Positions 24,209-32,952 are shown, counted from the first letter of the stretch. The stretch: DNA of 64,000 nucleotides from Oscillospiraceae bacterium (GCA_018380115.1 JAGZUF010000015.1:1-64000), one strand, 5' to 3'. The notes: a model not told the origin generated them from the sequence alone. A program made the numbers and translations.

Positions 24209-25153
24209 ATGGAACACGTTTTTATCATAAACCCGGTGGCGGGCAGGGCGGATGCCCGCAGCTTTCTTTTGCCGCAGCTTGAAAAGGCAAAGCGGGCCCT
24301 TGGGCTTGCGGCGCAGGTGGAGTGCACCACCCGCCCGGGCGAGGCCAAAGACATTGCGCGCCGCTGGGCGCAGAAGGGCGCGCCCGTGCGCCTGTATGCC
24401 TGCGGCGGCGACGGCACGCTGAACGAGGTGTTTGCGGGCGCGCTGGGCTTTACGAACGCGCAGGTAGCCAGCGTGCCCTGCGGGTCTGGCAACGATTTTA
24501 TCCGCACCTTCGGCCAAAGCAGCCGGTTTCTGGATATTGCCGCCCAGATGAACGGGCGCGCTGTGCCCATTGACCTTATTGAAACAGACAGCGGTGTGTG
24601 CGCGGCCATCTGTTCGGTGGGGGTGGATTCCGAGGTGGCCTACGGCATCCCGAAATTCAGGCGCCTTCCGCTTTGCGGCGGCTCCATGGCTTACCAGCTC
24701 TCCATCGCGCTGCGCGTGCTGCGCCCGCTGGCGAAGCATCTGCGCATCACCGTGGACGGCGAGACGCTGGAGGGCGACTATGTCATCGCCACCGTGTGCA
24801 ATGGAAAAAGCTATGGCGGCGGCTATTTTGCCGCGCCTGAGGCCAGCGTTACCGACGGCCTGCTGGACGTGGTGCTGGTGAAAAAGCTCTCGCGCCTGCG
24901 GCTTGCCAAAGTGCTGGGCATTTATAAGCGCGGCGAGCATATGCACGCGGGCAGCGTGCGGGAAGATTTGCGCGACATTATGCAGTTTTTCCGTGCGCGG
25001 GAGGTGTGCATCCAGCCGCCCGCGGGCATGCGCCCCATTGTGAATATTGACGGCGAGTGCGCGCCTGCGGGCGGCCTGCATGCCAAAGTGCTGCCGCTTG
25101 CCGCCAGCTTCGTGCTTCCCGTGCCGCTGGCGTCCGGCGGGAAAAGGGGCTGA
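24209..25153 (+). CDS. Diacylglycerol kinase family lipid kinase
   Basis: A 314-residue enzyme of the DagK/YegS fold. It has INPVAGR at 8-13, the nucleotide motif GGDGTLNEV at 66-74, and PCGSGNDFIRTFG around 95-107. It should phosphorylate diacylglycerol or a related lipid at the inner membrane face, recycling lipid from lipoteichoic acid synthesis; the exact lipid is inference. The ribosome site is ACGGAGG. It is a single gene ended by a hairpin terminator. Confidence 0.93.
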   Translation: MEHVFIINPVAGRADARSFLLPQLEKAKRALGLAAQVECTTRPGEAKDIARRWAQKGAPVRLYACGGDGTLNEVFAGALGFTNAQVASVPCGSGNDFIRTFGQSSRFLDIAAQMNGRAVPIDLIETDSGVCAAICSVGVDSEVAYGIPKFRRLPLCGGSMAYQLSIALRVLRPLAKHLRITVDGETLEGDYVIATVCNGKSYGGGYFAAPEASVTDGLLDVVLVKKLSRLRLAKVLGIYKRGEHMHAGSVREDLRDIMQFFRAREVCIQPPAGMRPIVNIDGECAPAGGLHAKVLPLAASFVLPVPLASGGKRG

Positions 25154-25185
25154 AAATGCCTCGGAATATGTGCCTTTATGTGCAA

Positions 25186-25222
25186 ACGGCCCGCCGGGGC
25201 AAAGCCCGGCAGGCCGTTTTTC
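25186..25222 (+). terminator. Terminator of the lipid kinase gene
   Basis: ACGGCCCGCCGGG and CCCGGCAGGCCGT form a long stem with one mismatch, followed by TTTTT. Confidence 0.85.
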
Positions 25223-25253
25223 CATGTTCACAAAAATTTTTTAATTTACCCTC

Positions 25254-25281
25254 TTGATTTTTCTGTAAAATGGGGTACAAT
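25254..25281 (+). promoter_or_regulatory. Promoter of groES-groEL
   Basis: TTGATT (25254-25259), a 16-base spacer and TACAAT (25276-25281), directly before CIRCE. Confidence 0.75.
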
Positions 25282-25285
25282 ATGT

Positions 25286-25312
25286 TTAGCACTCGAAAGA
25301 GCGGAGTGCTAA
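25286..25312 (+). promoter_or_regulatory. CIRCE operator
   Basis: TTAGCACTC-N9-GAGTGCTAA matches the CIRCE consensus exactly. It is the binding site of the HrcA repressor, encoded elsewhere, and makes groES-groEL heat-inducible. Confidence 0.98.
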
Positions 25313-25357
25313 AACCTCGCTCTTTCAAAATAACTATCATTTTGGGAGGAACGCGCA

Positions 25358-25642
25358 ATGAGTATCAAACCTCTTGCAGACAGAGTTGTCATCAAGAATG
25401 CAGAGCCCGAGGAAAAGACCAAAAGCGGTATCATCCTCACCGGCACGGCAAAAGAGAAGCCCCAGGTTTGCGAAGTGGTGGCCGTGGGCCCCGGCGGCCT
25501 TGTGGACGGCAAGGAAGTGAAGATGACGGTGAAGGTGGGCGATAAGGTGCTCATCGCCAAATATGCCGGCACGGAAGTGAAGGTAGACGACGAAGAGTGC
25601 GTCATCGTGCGCCAGTCCGACATCCTGGCCGTGGTGGAATAA
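25358..25642 (+). CDS. groES: Co-chaperonin GroES
   Basis: A 94-residue protein forming the heptameric lid of the GroEL cage. The start of the family (KPLADRVVIKNAEPEEKTKSGI), the mobile loop and the C-terminal EECVIVRQSDILAVVE are all typical. The ribosome site is GGGAGG. First gene of the CIRCE-controlled operon, 67 bases before groEL. Confidence 0.98.
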   Translation: MSIKPLADRVVIKNAEPEEKTKSGIILTGTAKEKPQVCEVVAVGPGGLVDGKEVKMTVKVGDKVLIAKYAGTEVKVDDEECVIVRQSDILAVVE

Positions 25643-25709
25643 GCCGCACGGCGTGTTTGTGTAAGACATCTGATTTTTTGATTTCGAATTCGAAGGAGTT
25701 GTTTGCACT

Positions 25710-27347
25710 ATGGCAAAGCAGTTACTGACGGGCGAAGAGGCCCGCAAAGCCCTGAAGGCCGGCATCGACCAGCTGGCCGACACCGTAAAAATCACCCTTG
25801 GCCCCAAGGGCCGCAACGTGGTGCTGGCCAAGAAGTTCGGCTCGCCCGTTATCACGAACGACGGCGTCACCATCGCCAAGGAGATTGAGCTGAAGGACGC
25901 GTTTGAGAACATGGGCGCCCAGCTTGTGCGCGAGGTGGCCACCAAGACGAACGACGCCGCGGGCGACGGCACCACCACCGCCACTGTGCTGGCGCAGGCG
26001 CTTGTCACCGAGGGTATGAAGAACGTGGCCGCGGGCGCCAACCCCATGGATGTGAAGCGCGGCATGCAGAAGGCTGTGAAGGCCGCCGTGGGCGCGTTCA
26101 CCGCCAACAGCAAGAAGGTGTCCGGCTCTGCCGACATCGCCCGTGTGGCCACTGTGTCTGCAGGCGATGAGACGGTGGGCACGCTGATTGCCGAGGCTAT
26201 GGAGAAGGTGGGCGCGGACGGCGTCATCACCATTGAAGAGAGCAAGACGGCCGAGACGTACTCCGAAGTTGTGGAAGGCATGCAGTTCGACCGCGGCTAT
26301 ATCACCCCGTATATGGTGACGGACACCGAGCGCATGGAGGCCGTGCTGGACGATGCCTATCTGCTTATCACCGATAAGAAGATCAGCGTCATCGCCGACA
26401 TCCTGCCCCTGCTGGAGCAGATTGTGCAAAGCGGCAAGAAGCTGGTCATCATTGCGGAAGATGTGGAGGGCGAGGCCCTGTCCACCCTTATCGTGAACCG
26501 CCTGCGCGGCACGTTCACCGTGGTGGCCGTGAAGGCCCCCGGCTTCGGCGACCGCCGCAAAGAGATGCTGCAGGACATCGCTACGCTCACGGGTGGCACC
26601 GTTGTGTCCAGCGAGCTGGGCTATGAGCTGAAGGACGCCACCATGGAGATGCTGGGCCGCGCCCGTCAGGTGAAGGTGACAAAGGAAGACACCACCATCG
26701 TGGACGGCATGGGCGACAAGAAGGCCATTGCAGACCGTGTAACCCAGATTAAGGCCCAGCTGGAGGTTACCACCAGCGACTTTGACAAAGAAAAGCTGCA
26801 GGAGCGCCTTGCCAAGCTCTCCGGCGGTGTGGCCGTCATCAAAGTGGGCGCCGCTACCGAAGTGGAAATGAAAGACAAGAAGCTGCGCATTGAAGACGCG
26901 CTGAACGCCACGAAGGCCGCTGTGGAAGAGGGCATTGTGGCCGGCGGCGGCACGGCGCCCATCAACGCCATTGCCGCTGTGGAAAAGACCATCGGCGAGC
27001 TGGAGGGCGACCAGCGCACCGGCGCGTGCATCGTGCGCAAGGCGCTGGAGTCCCCGCTGCGCCAGATTGCGGCCAACGCCGGCCTTGAGGGCAGCGTTAT
27101 CATCGACAAGATTCTTGCCTCTGGCAAGACAAACTACGGCTTCGACGCCCAGAAGGAAGAGTATGTGGACATGATCGCCGCCGGCATCGTAGACCCGACG
27201 AAGGTCACCCGTTCCGCGCTGGAGAACGCCGCCTCGGTGGCCTCCATGGTGCTCACCACCGAGAGCCTCGTGGCCGACGAGCCCGAAGAGCCCGCGCCCG
27301 CTGCGGCCGGCGCAGGTATGGGCGGCGGAATGGGCGGCATGTATTGA
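25710..27347 (+). CDS. groEL: Chaperonin GroEL
   Basis: A 545-residue chaperonin. It has the ATP-binding GDGTTTATVLAQAL with the catalytic Asp, KAPGFGDRRKEMLQDIA, the conserved EEGIVAGGG and the Gly/Met tail GMGGGMGGMY. Full length and undisturbed. Ribosome site AAGGAG. It folds cytosolic proteins together with GroES, and is regulated by HrcA through CIRCE upstream of groES. A perfect terminator follows. Confidence 0.99.
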   Translation: MAKQLLTGEEARKALKAGIDQLADTVKITLGPKGRNVVLAKKFGSPVITNDGVTIAKEIELKDAFENMGAQLVREVATKTNDAAGDGTTTATVLAQALVTEGMKNVAAGANPMDVKRGMQKAVKAAVGAFTANSKKVSGSADIARVATVSAGDETVGTLIAEAMEKVGADGVITIEESKTAETYSEVVEGMQFDRGYITPYMVTDTERMEAVLDDAYLLITDKKISVIADILPLLEQIVQSGKKLVIIAEDVEGEALSTLIVNRLRGTFTVVAVKAPGFGDRRKEMLQDIATLTGGTVVSSELGYELKDATMEMLGRARQVKVTKEDTTIVDGMGDKKAIADRVTQIKAQLEVTTSDFDKEKLQERLAKLSGGVAVIKVGAATEVEMKDKKLRIEDALNATKAAVEEGIVAGGGTAPINAIAAVEKTIGELEGDQRTGACIVRKALESPLRQIAANAGLEGSVIIDKILASGKTNYGFDAQKEEYVDMIAAGIVDPTKVTRSALENAASVASMVLTTESLVADEPEEPAPAAAGAGMGGGMGGMY

Positions 27348-27380
27348 GCCGGCCCCCGTTACCCGCACAATGAACAGAAG

Positions 27381-27418
27381 GCGCCCCGCGGCACGCACAG
27401 TGCCGCGGGGCGCTTTTT
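27381..27418 (+). terminator. Terminator of groES-groEL
   Basis: GCGCCCCGCGGCAC-GCACA-GTGCCGCGGGGCGC followed by five T. Confidence 0.95.
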
Positions 27419-27513
27419 ACTTCTGGGCGGCGCGGCACCGGCATGCAGGAGAGTGGGCGCGGCGCAGTGCGCCCGTGCACAGCACTTGGGGCTGTACCGT
27501 AGGCCGCAGCTTG

Positions 27514-27522
27514 TGCTACAAT
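27514..27522 (+). promoter_or_regulatory. Extended -10 promoter of the aldo/keto reductase gene
   Basis: TGC-TACAAT about 42 bases before the start; no clear -35 box. Confidence 0.45.
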
Positions 27523-27563
27523 TGAGACAAAAGCCGGCCGTGGCCGGAAAAGGAGGAAGCAGA

Positions 27564-28676
27564 ATGGAAAAACTGGGCTTTGGCCTGATGCGCCTGCCGC
27601 TGAATACGCCGGGCAATACGGCGGACATCGACCTTGCTGCCATGCAGGCCATGATGGACCGCTTTATCGGAGCAGGCTTCACCTATTTCGACACATCTTA
27701 TGTATATCATGGCGGCGCCAGTGAGACGGCCTTCCGTGAAACGGTAGTGAAGCGTTATCCGCGTGCTGCCTTTACCATCACAGATAAAATGCCCATGTTT
27801 CAAATCGGGCAGGAGGACGAGCTGGAACCCATCTTTTCCGAAACGCTTCAGCGTCTGGGCGTGGGATATATTGACTACTACCTGCTGCATTCGCTGGATA
27901 AAAGAACATACGCCCTTTCACAGAAGCTGCATGCATTTGAATTCGTGCAGAAAAAGCTGGCCGGGGGCACTGTGCGCCATATCGGCTTTTCTTTCCATGA
28001 CACGGCGGATGTTCTGGAAGACATTCTGAAAGCACACCCGGAGATGGAGTATGTGCAGCTGCAGCTCAATTATCTGGATTGGGAGGACGGTGCCGTACAG
28101 GCACGGCAGTGCTATGCGGTATGTGAAAAATATGGCAGAAAGGTAATTGTGATGGAGCCGCTGCGCGGCGGCGCGCTTGCATGCCCGCCGGAGCAGGCAC
28201 GCAGGCTTCTGCATGGTGCCGCCCCGCAGATGAGCATGCCTGAATGGGCGCTGCGTTTTGCGGCCTCGCATAAAAATGTGGTAATGGTGCTGAGCGGCAT
28301 GAGCACCTTGCAGCAGGTGGAAGAGAATATTGGCACCATGCGGCCCTTCCAGCCGCTTACACAGCTCCAGATGGCCCGGGCGCTGGAGGCCGGGCGCCTC
28401 ATCCGCACCAGCACTGCGGTGCCCTGCACCGCGTGCCGTTACTGCGATGGCTGCCCGGAGGATATTGCAATACCGGAATATTTTTCCCTGTACAATCAGC
28501 TTTCGCGTTTGGAAAAAAGCCGGGAAGAGGCGGTGCGGGAATATGCCGGGCTGGCCCAAGGCCGAGGCACGGCGTCAGCCTGTATTGGCTGCGGCCGCTG
28601 CGAGCGGCACTGCCCGCAGCACATTGGTATTATCAGGGCGCTGCAGCAGGTGGCGCAGGCTCTGGAAAATGTCTGA
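27564..28676 (+). CDS. Aldo/keto reductase with C-terminal 4Fe-4S domain
   Basis: A 370-residue oxidoreductase. The AKR catalytic tetrad is visible: Asp43 and Tyr48 (YFDTSYVYHG), Lys75 (TITDKMP) and His109 (YYLLHS). The C-terminus carries two cysteine clusters, CTACRYCDGCPEDIAIP (near 290) and CIGCGRCERHCPQ (near 337), of the ferredoxin-like AKR branch common in Clostridia. It may pass electrons between NAD(P)H or a carbonyl substrate and ferredoxin; the substrate is unknown. The ribosome site is AAGGAGG. Codon use has more A/T at third positions than the groEL genes upstream. Confidence 0.93.
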   Translation: MEKLGFGLMRLPLNTPGNTADIDLAAMQAMMDRFIGAGFTYFDTSYVYHGGASETAFRETVVKRYPRAAFTITDKMPMFQIGQEDELEPIFSETLQRLGVGYIDYYLLHSLDKRTYALSQKLHAFEFVQKKLAGGTVRHIGFSFHDTADVLEDILKAHPEMEYVQLQLNYLDWEDGAVQARQCYAVCEKYGRKVIVMEPLRGGALACPPEQARRLLHGAAPQMSMPEWALRFAASHKNVVMVLSGMSTLQQVEENIGTMRPFQPLTQLQMARALEAGRLIRTSTAVPCTACRYCDGCPEDIAIPEYFSLYNQLSRLEKSREEAVREYAGLAQGRGTASACIGCGRCERHCPQHIGIIRALQQVAQALENV

Positions 28677-28910
28677 CCGCCGTGAATAATGCGCCGCGCA
28701 CCCGGGCATACTGACACCGGGACGTTACATAGGGCGCGGTGCGAGGGTCCGCCCCGATGCCCGGGCGGTGGGCTTTACCCGTCCAAGAAAGCACGGCTCT
28801 TTTCCGGTCATCCCGCGGAAAGGGGCCGTGCTTTGCTGTGCAGCGCAGGGGGGCGGACGGCCGCATGCCTATTGGTTGAGAAAAATTTAACGATATTTGC
28901 CCGGAACCCG
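28677..28910 (+). other. Leader/spacer with strong hairpin (28788-28834)
   Basis: AAAGCACGGC (28788-28797) pairs with GCCGTGCTTT (28825-28834), with further inner pairing TTTTCCG/CGGAAA. It may end the reductase transcript. The 100 bases before it also hold several GC-rich complementary segments, but they match no riboswitch class I know. No gene is supported here. Confidence 0.5.
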
Positions 28911-28939
28911 TTGCAAGTTGCGCGAAATTCTTCTATAAT
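28911..28939 (+). promoter_or_regulatory. Promoter of oadG-oadB
   Basis: TTGCAA (28911-28916), a 17-base spacer and a perfect TATAAT (28934-28939). Confidence 0.8.
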
Positions 28940-28972
28940 AGAACAAGATTTTGGAACAGGAGGTCTCTGATA

Positions 28973-29383
28973 ATGTCCCTGTATATGCTTGCGGCATCCA
29001 AGCTCAGCGAAGTGACAGACCATTCCGATATTGGTGTGGTGGTTGCAACAGGCTTGATCCTGGTGTTCGCCGTGCTTATTCTGCTGTACCTGATTATTAC
29101 GCTGGAGGGCATCATTTTTTCCAGCCTTGACAAAAAGAAAAAAGGCCAGCCGCCGAAGCCGGCCGCAGCGCCGCAGGCCCCCCAGGCCGCTGCCCCAAAG
29201 GCAGCGCCCATGGCCGCCGTGAAGGTGGAACAGGGCATTCCCGGTGAAGTGGTAGCCGCCATTTCCGCGGCGGTGGCCTGCATGGAGGGCGGGCGCTACA
29301 GCCTGCGCAGCGTGGCGCGCCAGCGCAAGGGGCGCAGTGCCTGGGGCGATGCGGCCGTTGCCGCGTACACCCAGCCGTTCTGA
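28973..29383 (+). CDS. oadG: Sodium pump decarboxylase gamma subunit (OadG family)
   Basis: A 136-residue protein with one membrane segment (about residues 20-45, GVVVATGLILVFAVLILLYLI) and a Lys/Pro/Ala-rich linker, the normal OadG layout. A C-terminal block common in Clostridia follows (IPGEVVAAISAAVACMEGG, YSLRSVARQRKGRSAWGDAA). It holds the biotin carboxyltransferase subunit to the membrane beta subunit. oadB follows 30 bases later. No alpha subunit or biotin carrier gene is next to it. Confidence 0.9.
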   Translation: MSLYMLAASKLSEVTDHSDIGVVVATGLILVFAVLILLYLIITLEGIIFSSLDKKKKGQPPKPAAAPQAPQAAAPKAAPMAAVKVEQGIPGEVVAAISAAVACMEGGRYSLRSVARQRKGRSAWGDAAVAAYTQPF

Positions 29384-29413
29384 TTTTGTTGAGAAGAGGA
29401 GTGTGAACTACCC

Positions 29414-30610
29414 ATGCAGGGCTTTTTAGACGCTGTCACCGGTATTGCAAATGAATCCGGTTTTATGGGCATTGCGCAGAATCCGGGCTACCTTGTAATG
29501 ATTGTGATTGCCTGCGTGCTGCTGTACCTGGCTATTGTGCGCCAGTTCGAGCCGTTGCTGCTGCTGCCCATCGCCTTCGGCATGTTACTGGCAAACCTGC
29601 CCTTCGGCGAGATCATCCACATGGAATATTTCATAGCCCCCGCCGGGGCAGACCCCTCGCTGTACCCCATGTTCAGCGAAATCCTGCATAACGGCGGCCT
29701 GGCGGATATGCTGTATCTGGGCGTGAAGCTTGGCATTTACCCGCCGCTTATCTTCCTTGGCATCGGCACCATGACGGACTTCGGCCCGCTTATCTCCAAC
29801 CCCAAAAGCCTGCTTTTGGGCGCGGCTGCACAGCTTGGCATCTTCACCACATATCTGGGCGCGCGCTTTCTGGGCTTCACGCCGCAGCAGGCTGCCTCTA
29901 TCGGCATCATCGGCGGCGCGGACGGCCCCACCGCCATTTATGTCACCACGCGCCTCGCGCCGGAGCTTCTGGGCGCCATTGCCGTGGCGGCCTACAGCTA
30001 CATGGCGCTTGTGCCGGTGATACAGCCGCCCATTATGAAGGCGCTGACCACAAAGGCCGAGCGGCAGATTGTGATGAAGCAGCTTCGTCCGGTATCCAAA
30101 ACGGAAAAGATACTGTTCCCCATCATCTGCACCATTGTTATCTCGCTCATTCTGCCCTCGTGCGTGCCGCTTATCGGTATGCTGATGCTGGGCAATCTGA
30201 TGAAGGAATCCGGCGTGGTGGACCGCATCAACAAAACAGCCGGCAACGAGCTGATGAACATCATCACCATCTTCCTGGGCATCTCTGTGGGCTGCACCAC
30301 AAACGCAGACACCTTCTTCAACCTCGATACGTTGAAAATTATCGCCCTTGGCCTTGCGGCCTTCTGCCTCGGCACTGCCGGCGGCGTGCTGCTGGGCAAG
30401 GTGATGTGCTGGGCCACGCACGGCAAGGTGAACCCGCTGATTGGCGCGGCTGGCGTTTCCGCCGTGCCCATGGCTGCGCGTGTGGCGCAGAAGGTGGGCC
30501 AGAAAGAAAACCCCCAGAACTTCCTGCTGATGCACGCCATGGGCCCCAACGTGGCCGGCGTCATCGGCTCCGCTGTGGCGGCGGGCATCCTCATCAACAT
30601 GCTGGGGTAA
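29414..30610 (+). CDS. oadB: Sodium ion-translocating decarboxylase beta subunit
   Basis: A 398-residue membrane protein of the OadB/GcdB/MmdB family with about nine or more hydrophobic segments. It decarboxylates carboxybiotin and drives Na+ outward. The key Asp in GGADGPTAI is at residue 170, and the second conserved region NPLIGAAGVSAVPMAARVAQ lies near the C-terminus. Without a neighbouring alpha subunit the substrate (oxaloacetate, methylmalonyl-CoA or glutaconyl-CoA) cannot be decided. It forms an operon with oadG and ends in a clear terminator. Confidence 0.95.
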   Translation: MQGFLDAVTGIANESGFMGIAQNPGYLVMIVIACVLLYLAIVRQFEPLLLLPIAFGMLLANLPFGEIIHMEYFIAPAGADPSLYPMFSEILHNGGLADMLYLGVKLGIYPPLIFLGIGTMTDFGPLISNPKSLLLGAAAQLGIFTTYLGARFLGFTPQQAASIGIIGGADGPTAIYVTTRLAPELLGAIAVAAYSYMALVPVIQPPIMKALTTKAERQIVMKQLRPVSKTEKILFPIICTIVISLILPSCVPLIGMLMLGNLMKESGVVDRINKTAGNELMNIITIFLGISVGCTTNADTFFNLDTLKIIALGLAAFCLGTAGGVLLGKVMCWATHGKVNPLIGAAGVSAVPMAARVAQKVGQKENPQNFLLMHAMGPNVAGVIGSAVAAGILINMLG

Positions 30611-30624
30611 ATTTCATATGCATG

Positions 30625-30657
30625 GCACCTCTCCGTTTTTCGGAGGGGTGCTTTTTT
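30625..30657 (+). terminator. Terminator of oadG-oadB
   Basis: GCACCTCTCCG pairs with CGGAGGGGTGC (one G-T pair) across five T, followed by six T. Confidence 0.93.
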
Positions 30658-30808
30658 ATTTCTTCTTTTTGTCCGGCCGGGTTGTGCATTGCTGGGCAAA
30701 AGAAAATGAAGGAAGCGTTTTGAGAGCTTGTGCACCAATACACGGTAAAGCCATGGAGCCACAGAAGAAATGTCGCGCAATAAAACGTAAAATCCGAACA
30801 AACCAGAA

Positions 30809-30827
30809 ATAGTTTTAATAAAACTAT
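30809..30827. promoter_or_regulatory. 9-1-9 palindrome upstream of the LacI gene
   Basis: ATAGTTTTA-A-TAAAACTAT in an AT-rich stretch. Its core differs from the ACGT-centred LacI operators nearby, so it may be the site of another regulator or a relic. Confidence 0.4.
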
Positions 30828-30842
30828 AGCTATTTTAACATA

Positions 30843-30854
30843 TAAAACGTTTTA
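30843..30854. promoter_or_regulatory. LacI-type operator O1
   Basis: TAAAACGTTTTA, a perfect palindrome sharing its core with O2 and O3. It lies about 58 bases upstream of the -35 box, so it could support DNA looping with O2. Confidence 0.65.
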
Positions 30855-30900
30855 AGTGATGTATATTCGTACAAAATAAAATACAAATAGTGAAAACTTA

Positions 30901-30930
30901 TTGACAATATGACAATAAGGCGGTTACACT
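30901..30930 (+). promoter_or_regulatory. Promoter of the LacI-headed cluster
   Basis: TTGACA (30901-30906), an 18-base spacer and TACACT (30925-30930), with O2 just downstream across the expected +1. Confidence 0.75.
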
Positions 30931-30940
30931 GTAGCCAAGG

Positions 30941-30954
30941 TTAAAACGTTTTAA
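30941..30954. promoter_or_regulatory. LacI-type operator O2
   Basis: TTAAAACGTTTTAA, a perfect palindrome 11 bases after the -10 box. A repressor here would block transcription directly; this implies autoregulation of the LacI protein. Confidence 0.8.
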
Positions 30955-30975
30955 GAAAAGCGGGGCGAATGTGGA

Positions 30976-31995
30976 ATGCGTGCTACTATCCGGGACGTTG
31001 CAAAAAAGGCAGGCTATTCCATTTCAACGGTCTCTCTTGTGTTGAACAATAAAAATGTCAGTATCCCGCAGAGCACACGTGATAAAGTGCTGGCTGCAGT
31101 AAAGGCACTGGACTACCGGCCCAATCAGCTTGCCGTAAGTATGGTGACGAAAAAGACGAATGTCATCGGCCTTATTATACCAGATAATAGCAATATGTTT
31201 TTTGCGGACCTTTCCAAGGCCATTGAGGTTGCGGCGCACAAGGCAGGCTATAACCTTATTTATGGGAACAGCAGCAATGATTCCGGCCACGATATCGAAT
31301 ATATGCGTATGTTCACTGATAGACAGGTGGACGGTATTATTTTTGCAAAATCCGCCTCTATTTGTGCAGAAGATGATATCCGCGCCATGCAGTTCATCCG
31401 TGAAAGCAAGATACCTTTTGTCTCGGTAGACCGCGAGTTGCGCGGCAATAACATCCGTTCTGTTCTGTTGGACAACCGCCGTGGCGGTTATCTTGCCACG
31501 CGGCACCTGCTGGAACTTGGCCACCGCAAAATAGGCTGTGTGACAGGCCCGCTGGATTTGATGAGTTCGCACGAGCGCCTGGAGGGGTACCGGGATGCAT
31601 TGGATGAATACGGCGTGCCCTATAAGGAAGAGCTGATTGCTGAGGGCGATTTCCAGATGGCGGGCAGTGAAAAGCCGGTGTTGCAGCTTTTGCGCCAGAA
31701 TGTCACCGGCATATTTTCCTTTAATGATATGATGGCTTATAGCATCTATCAGGTGATGGCAAGGCGCAGCCTGCGCATCCCACAGGACATTTCGCTGGTA
31801 GGCTTTGACGATTTGTGGCTTTCTGATTTTCTTCAGCCGCCCCTTACCACAGTGCATCAACCGGTGGAAGAAATTGGGCGCAAAGCAGTGGCTGCGCTGG
31901 TATCTGCTATGAATGGCGAAGACGCAGGCCAGCAGAACAGTGTCCTGATGCCAACGCTGCATGTGCGTGCAAGCACCTGCGCCATCAGCCGATAA
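30976..31995 (+). CDS. LacI-family transcriptional regulator
   Basis: A 339-residue regulator. The N-terminal HTH (TIRDVAKKAGYSISTVSLVLNN) and hinge (RPNQLAVSMVTKKT) are standard. The C-terminal periplasmic-binding-like ligand domain follows (VIGLIIPDNSNMFFADLSKAIE, FSFNDMMAYSIYQVM, VGFDDLWLSDFLQPPLTTVHQP). It most resembles RbsR/PurR-type members that sense a sugar or nucleoside. It heads the cluster that follows. Three TTAAAACGTTTTAA-type palindromes, one over its own promoter, are its likely binding sites. Base composition here is more AT-rich than in flanking genes. Confidence 0.95.
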   Translation: MRATIRDVAKKAGYSISTVSLVLNNKNVSIPQSTRDKVLAAVKALDYRPNQLAVSMVTKKTNVIGLIIPDNSNMFFADLSKAIEVAAHKAGYNLIYGNSSNDSGHDIEYMRMFTDRQVDGIIFAKSASICAEDDIRAMQFIRESKIPFVSVDRELRGNNIRSVLLDNRRGGYLATRHLLELGHRKIGCVTGPLDLMSSHERLEGYRDALDEYGVPYKEELIAEGDFQMAGSEKPVLQLLRQNVTGIFSFNDMMAYSIYQVMARRSLRIPQDISLVGFDDLWLSDFLQPPLTTVHQPVEEIGRKAVAALVSAMNGEDAGQQNSVLMPTLHVRASTCAISR

Positions 31996-32055
31996 AGGCA
32001 GTACGGCAGCCTGCTGCTTGGACACCGGCCGATACCGAACGAGAGGAGAACAGGC

Positions 32056-32952
32056 ATGAAAGTGTTGAACCTGGGTTCTTTGAATATAGATAAAACCTAT
32101 ACTGTGGAAGACTTTGTGCAGGAGGGGCAGACAATTAATGCGATTGCCTACAGCAGCTGCTGCGGCGGCAAGGGGCTGAATCAGTCAGTGGCCATGGCAA
32201 GGGCAGGCATGGAAGTATACCATGCGGGCATGATAGGTCAGGACGGAGACATGCTAAAACGCAAGCTGGAAGAAAGCGGCGTGCATACCAAATACCTAGC
32301 TGTGGCGCAGGAGGAAAGCGGGCATGCCCTCATCCAGCTGGATCAACAGGGGCGCAACTGTATTATTTGTTACGGCGGCGCCAACCATGCGGTCACCACA
32401 CAGTACATAGACGCTGTGCTGCAGCATTTTGTAGAAGGTGACTACCTTCTGGTGCAGAACGAGATTACCAACGTGCCCTATGCTATGGTGCACGCCAAAA
32501 ACAAAGGAATGCAGGTAGTATTTAATCCTTCGCCTATCACGCCGAAGTTGAAAGCGTATCCGTTGGAAATGGTGGATTGTTTTCTGGTAAACGAGACCGA
32601 GGGGGAAGCCCTAACAGGCGAGCATGATTATGAGGCCATTTTGGCCGGGTTGCACATGCGTTACCCCAAGGCTTTGCTTGTGCTTACGGTGGGCGATCGC
32701 GGTGTGCTTTGCCAGCAGGGCGAAACTACATACCGCCATGGCGTATACAACGTCCCGGTAGTAGATACCACGGCGGCAGGCGACACATTCTGCGGCTATT
32801 TCATTGCATGCCTCGCACAAGGCCAGCCTGTGGCACAGGCGCTGAAGACAGCCAGCGCAGCATCTGCGCTTTCCGTCTCACATCCCGGCGCATCCGATTC
32901 TATACCGCAGCGGGCGGAAGTGGAAGCTTTTTTACAAAGCAAAGTGCCATAA
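32056..32952 (+). CDS. PfkB-family carbohydrate/nucleoside kinase (ribokinase-like)
   Basis: A 298-residue sugar kinase. The substrate loop GGKGLNQSVAMARAG is at about 37-51, and the anion-hole and catalytic base motif DTTAAGDTFCGYF near 235-247. It should phosphorylate ribose or an intact nucleoside with ATP. The ribokinase sugar-binding N-terminus reads LGSLNIDKTY where ribokinases have GSxNxD, which is close. Placed between the LacI gene and a nucleoside-type ABC transporter, it probably traps the imported sugar moiety. The gap to the regulator is 60 bases with ribosome site GAGAGGAG. Confidence 0.92.
   Translation: MKVLNLGSLNIDKTYTVEDFVQEGQTINAIAYSSCCGGKGLNQSVAMARAGMEVYHAGMIGQDGDMLKRKLEESGVHTKYLAVAQEESGHALIQLDQQGRNCIICYGGANHAVTTQYIDAVLQHFVEGDYLLVQNEITNVPYAMVHAKNKGMQVVFNPSPITPKLKAYPLEMVDCFLVNETEGEALTGEHDYEAILAGLHMRYPKALLVLTVGDRGVLCQQGETTYRHGVYNVPVVDTTAAGDTFCGYFIACLAQGQPVAQALKTASAASALSVSHPGASDSIPQRAEVEAFLQSKVP

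Noticed and set aside
25722..27398. Long antisense frame over groEL
   Set aside because: Shadow of a certain gene; same signs as above.
28690..28790. A ZTP, fluoride or c-di-GMP riboswitch before oadG
   Set aside because: The conserved blocks of these classes are absent and the region lies upstream of a good promoter for oadG.
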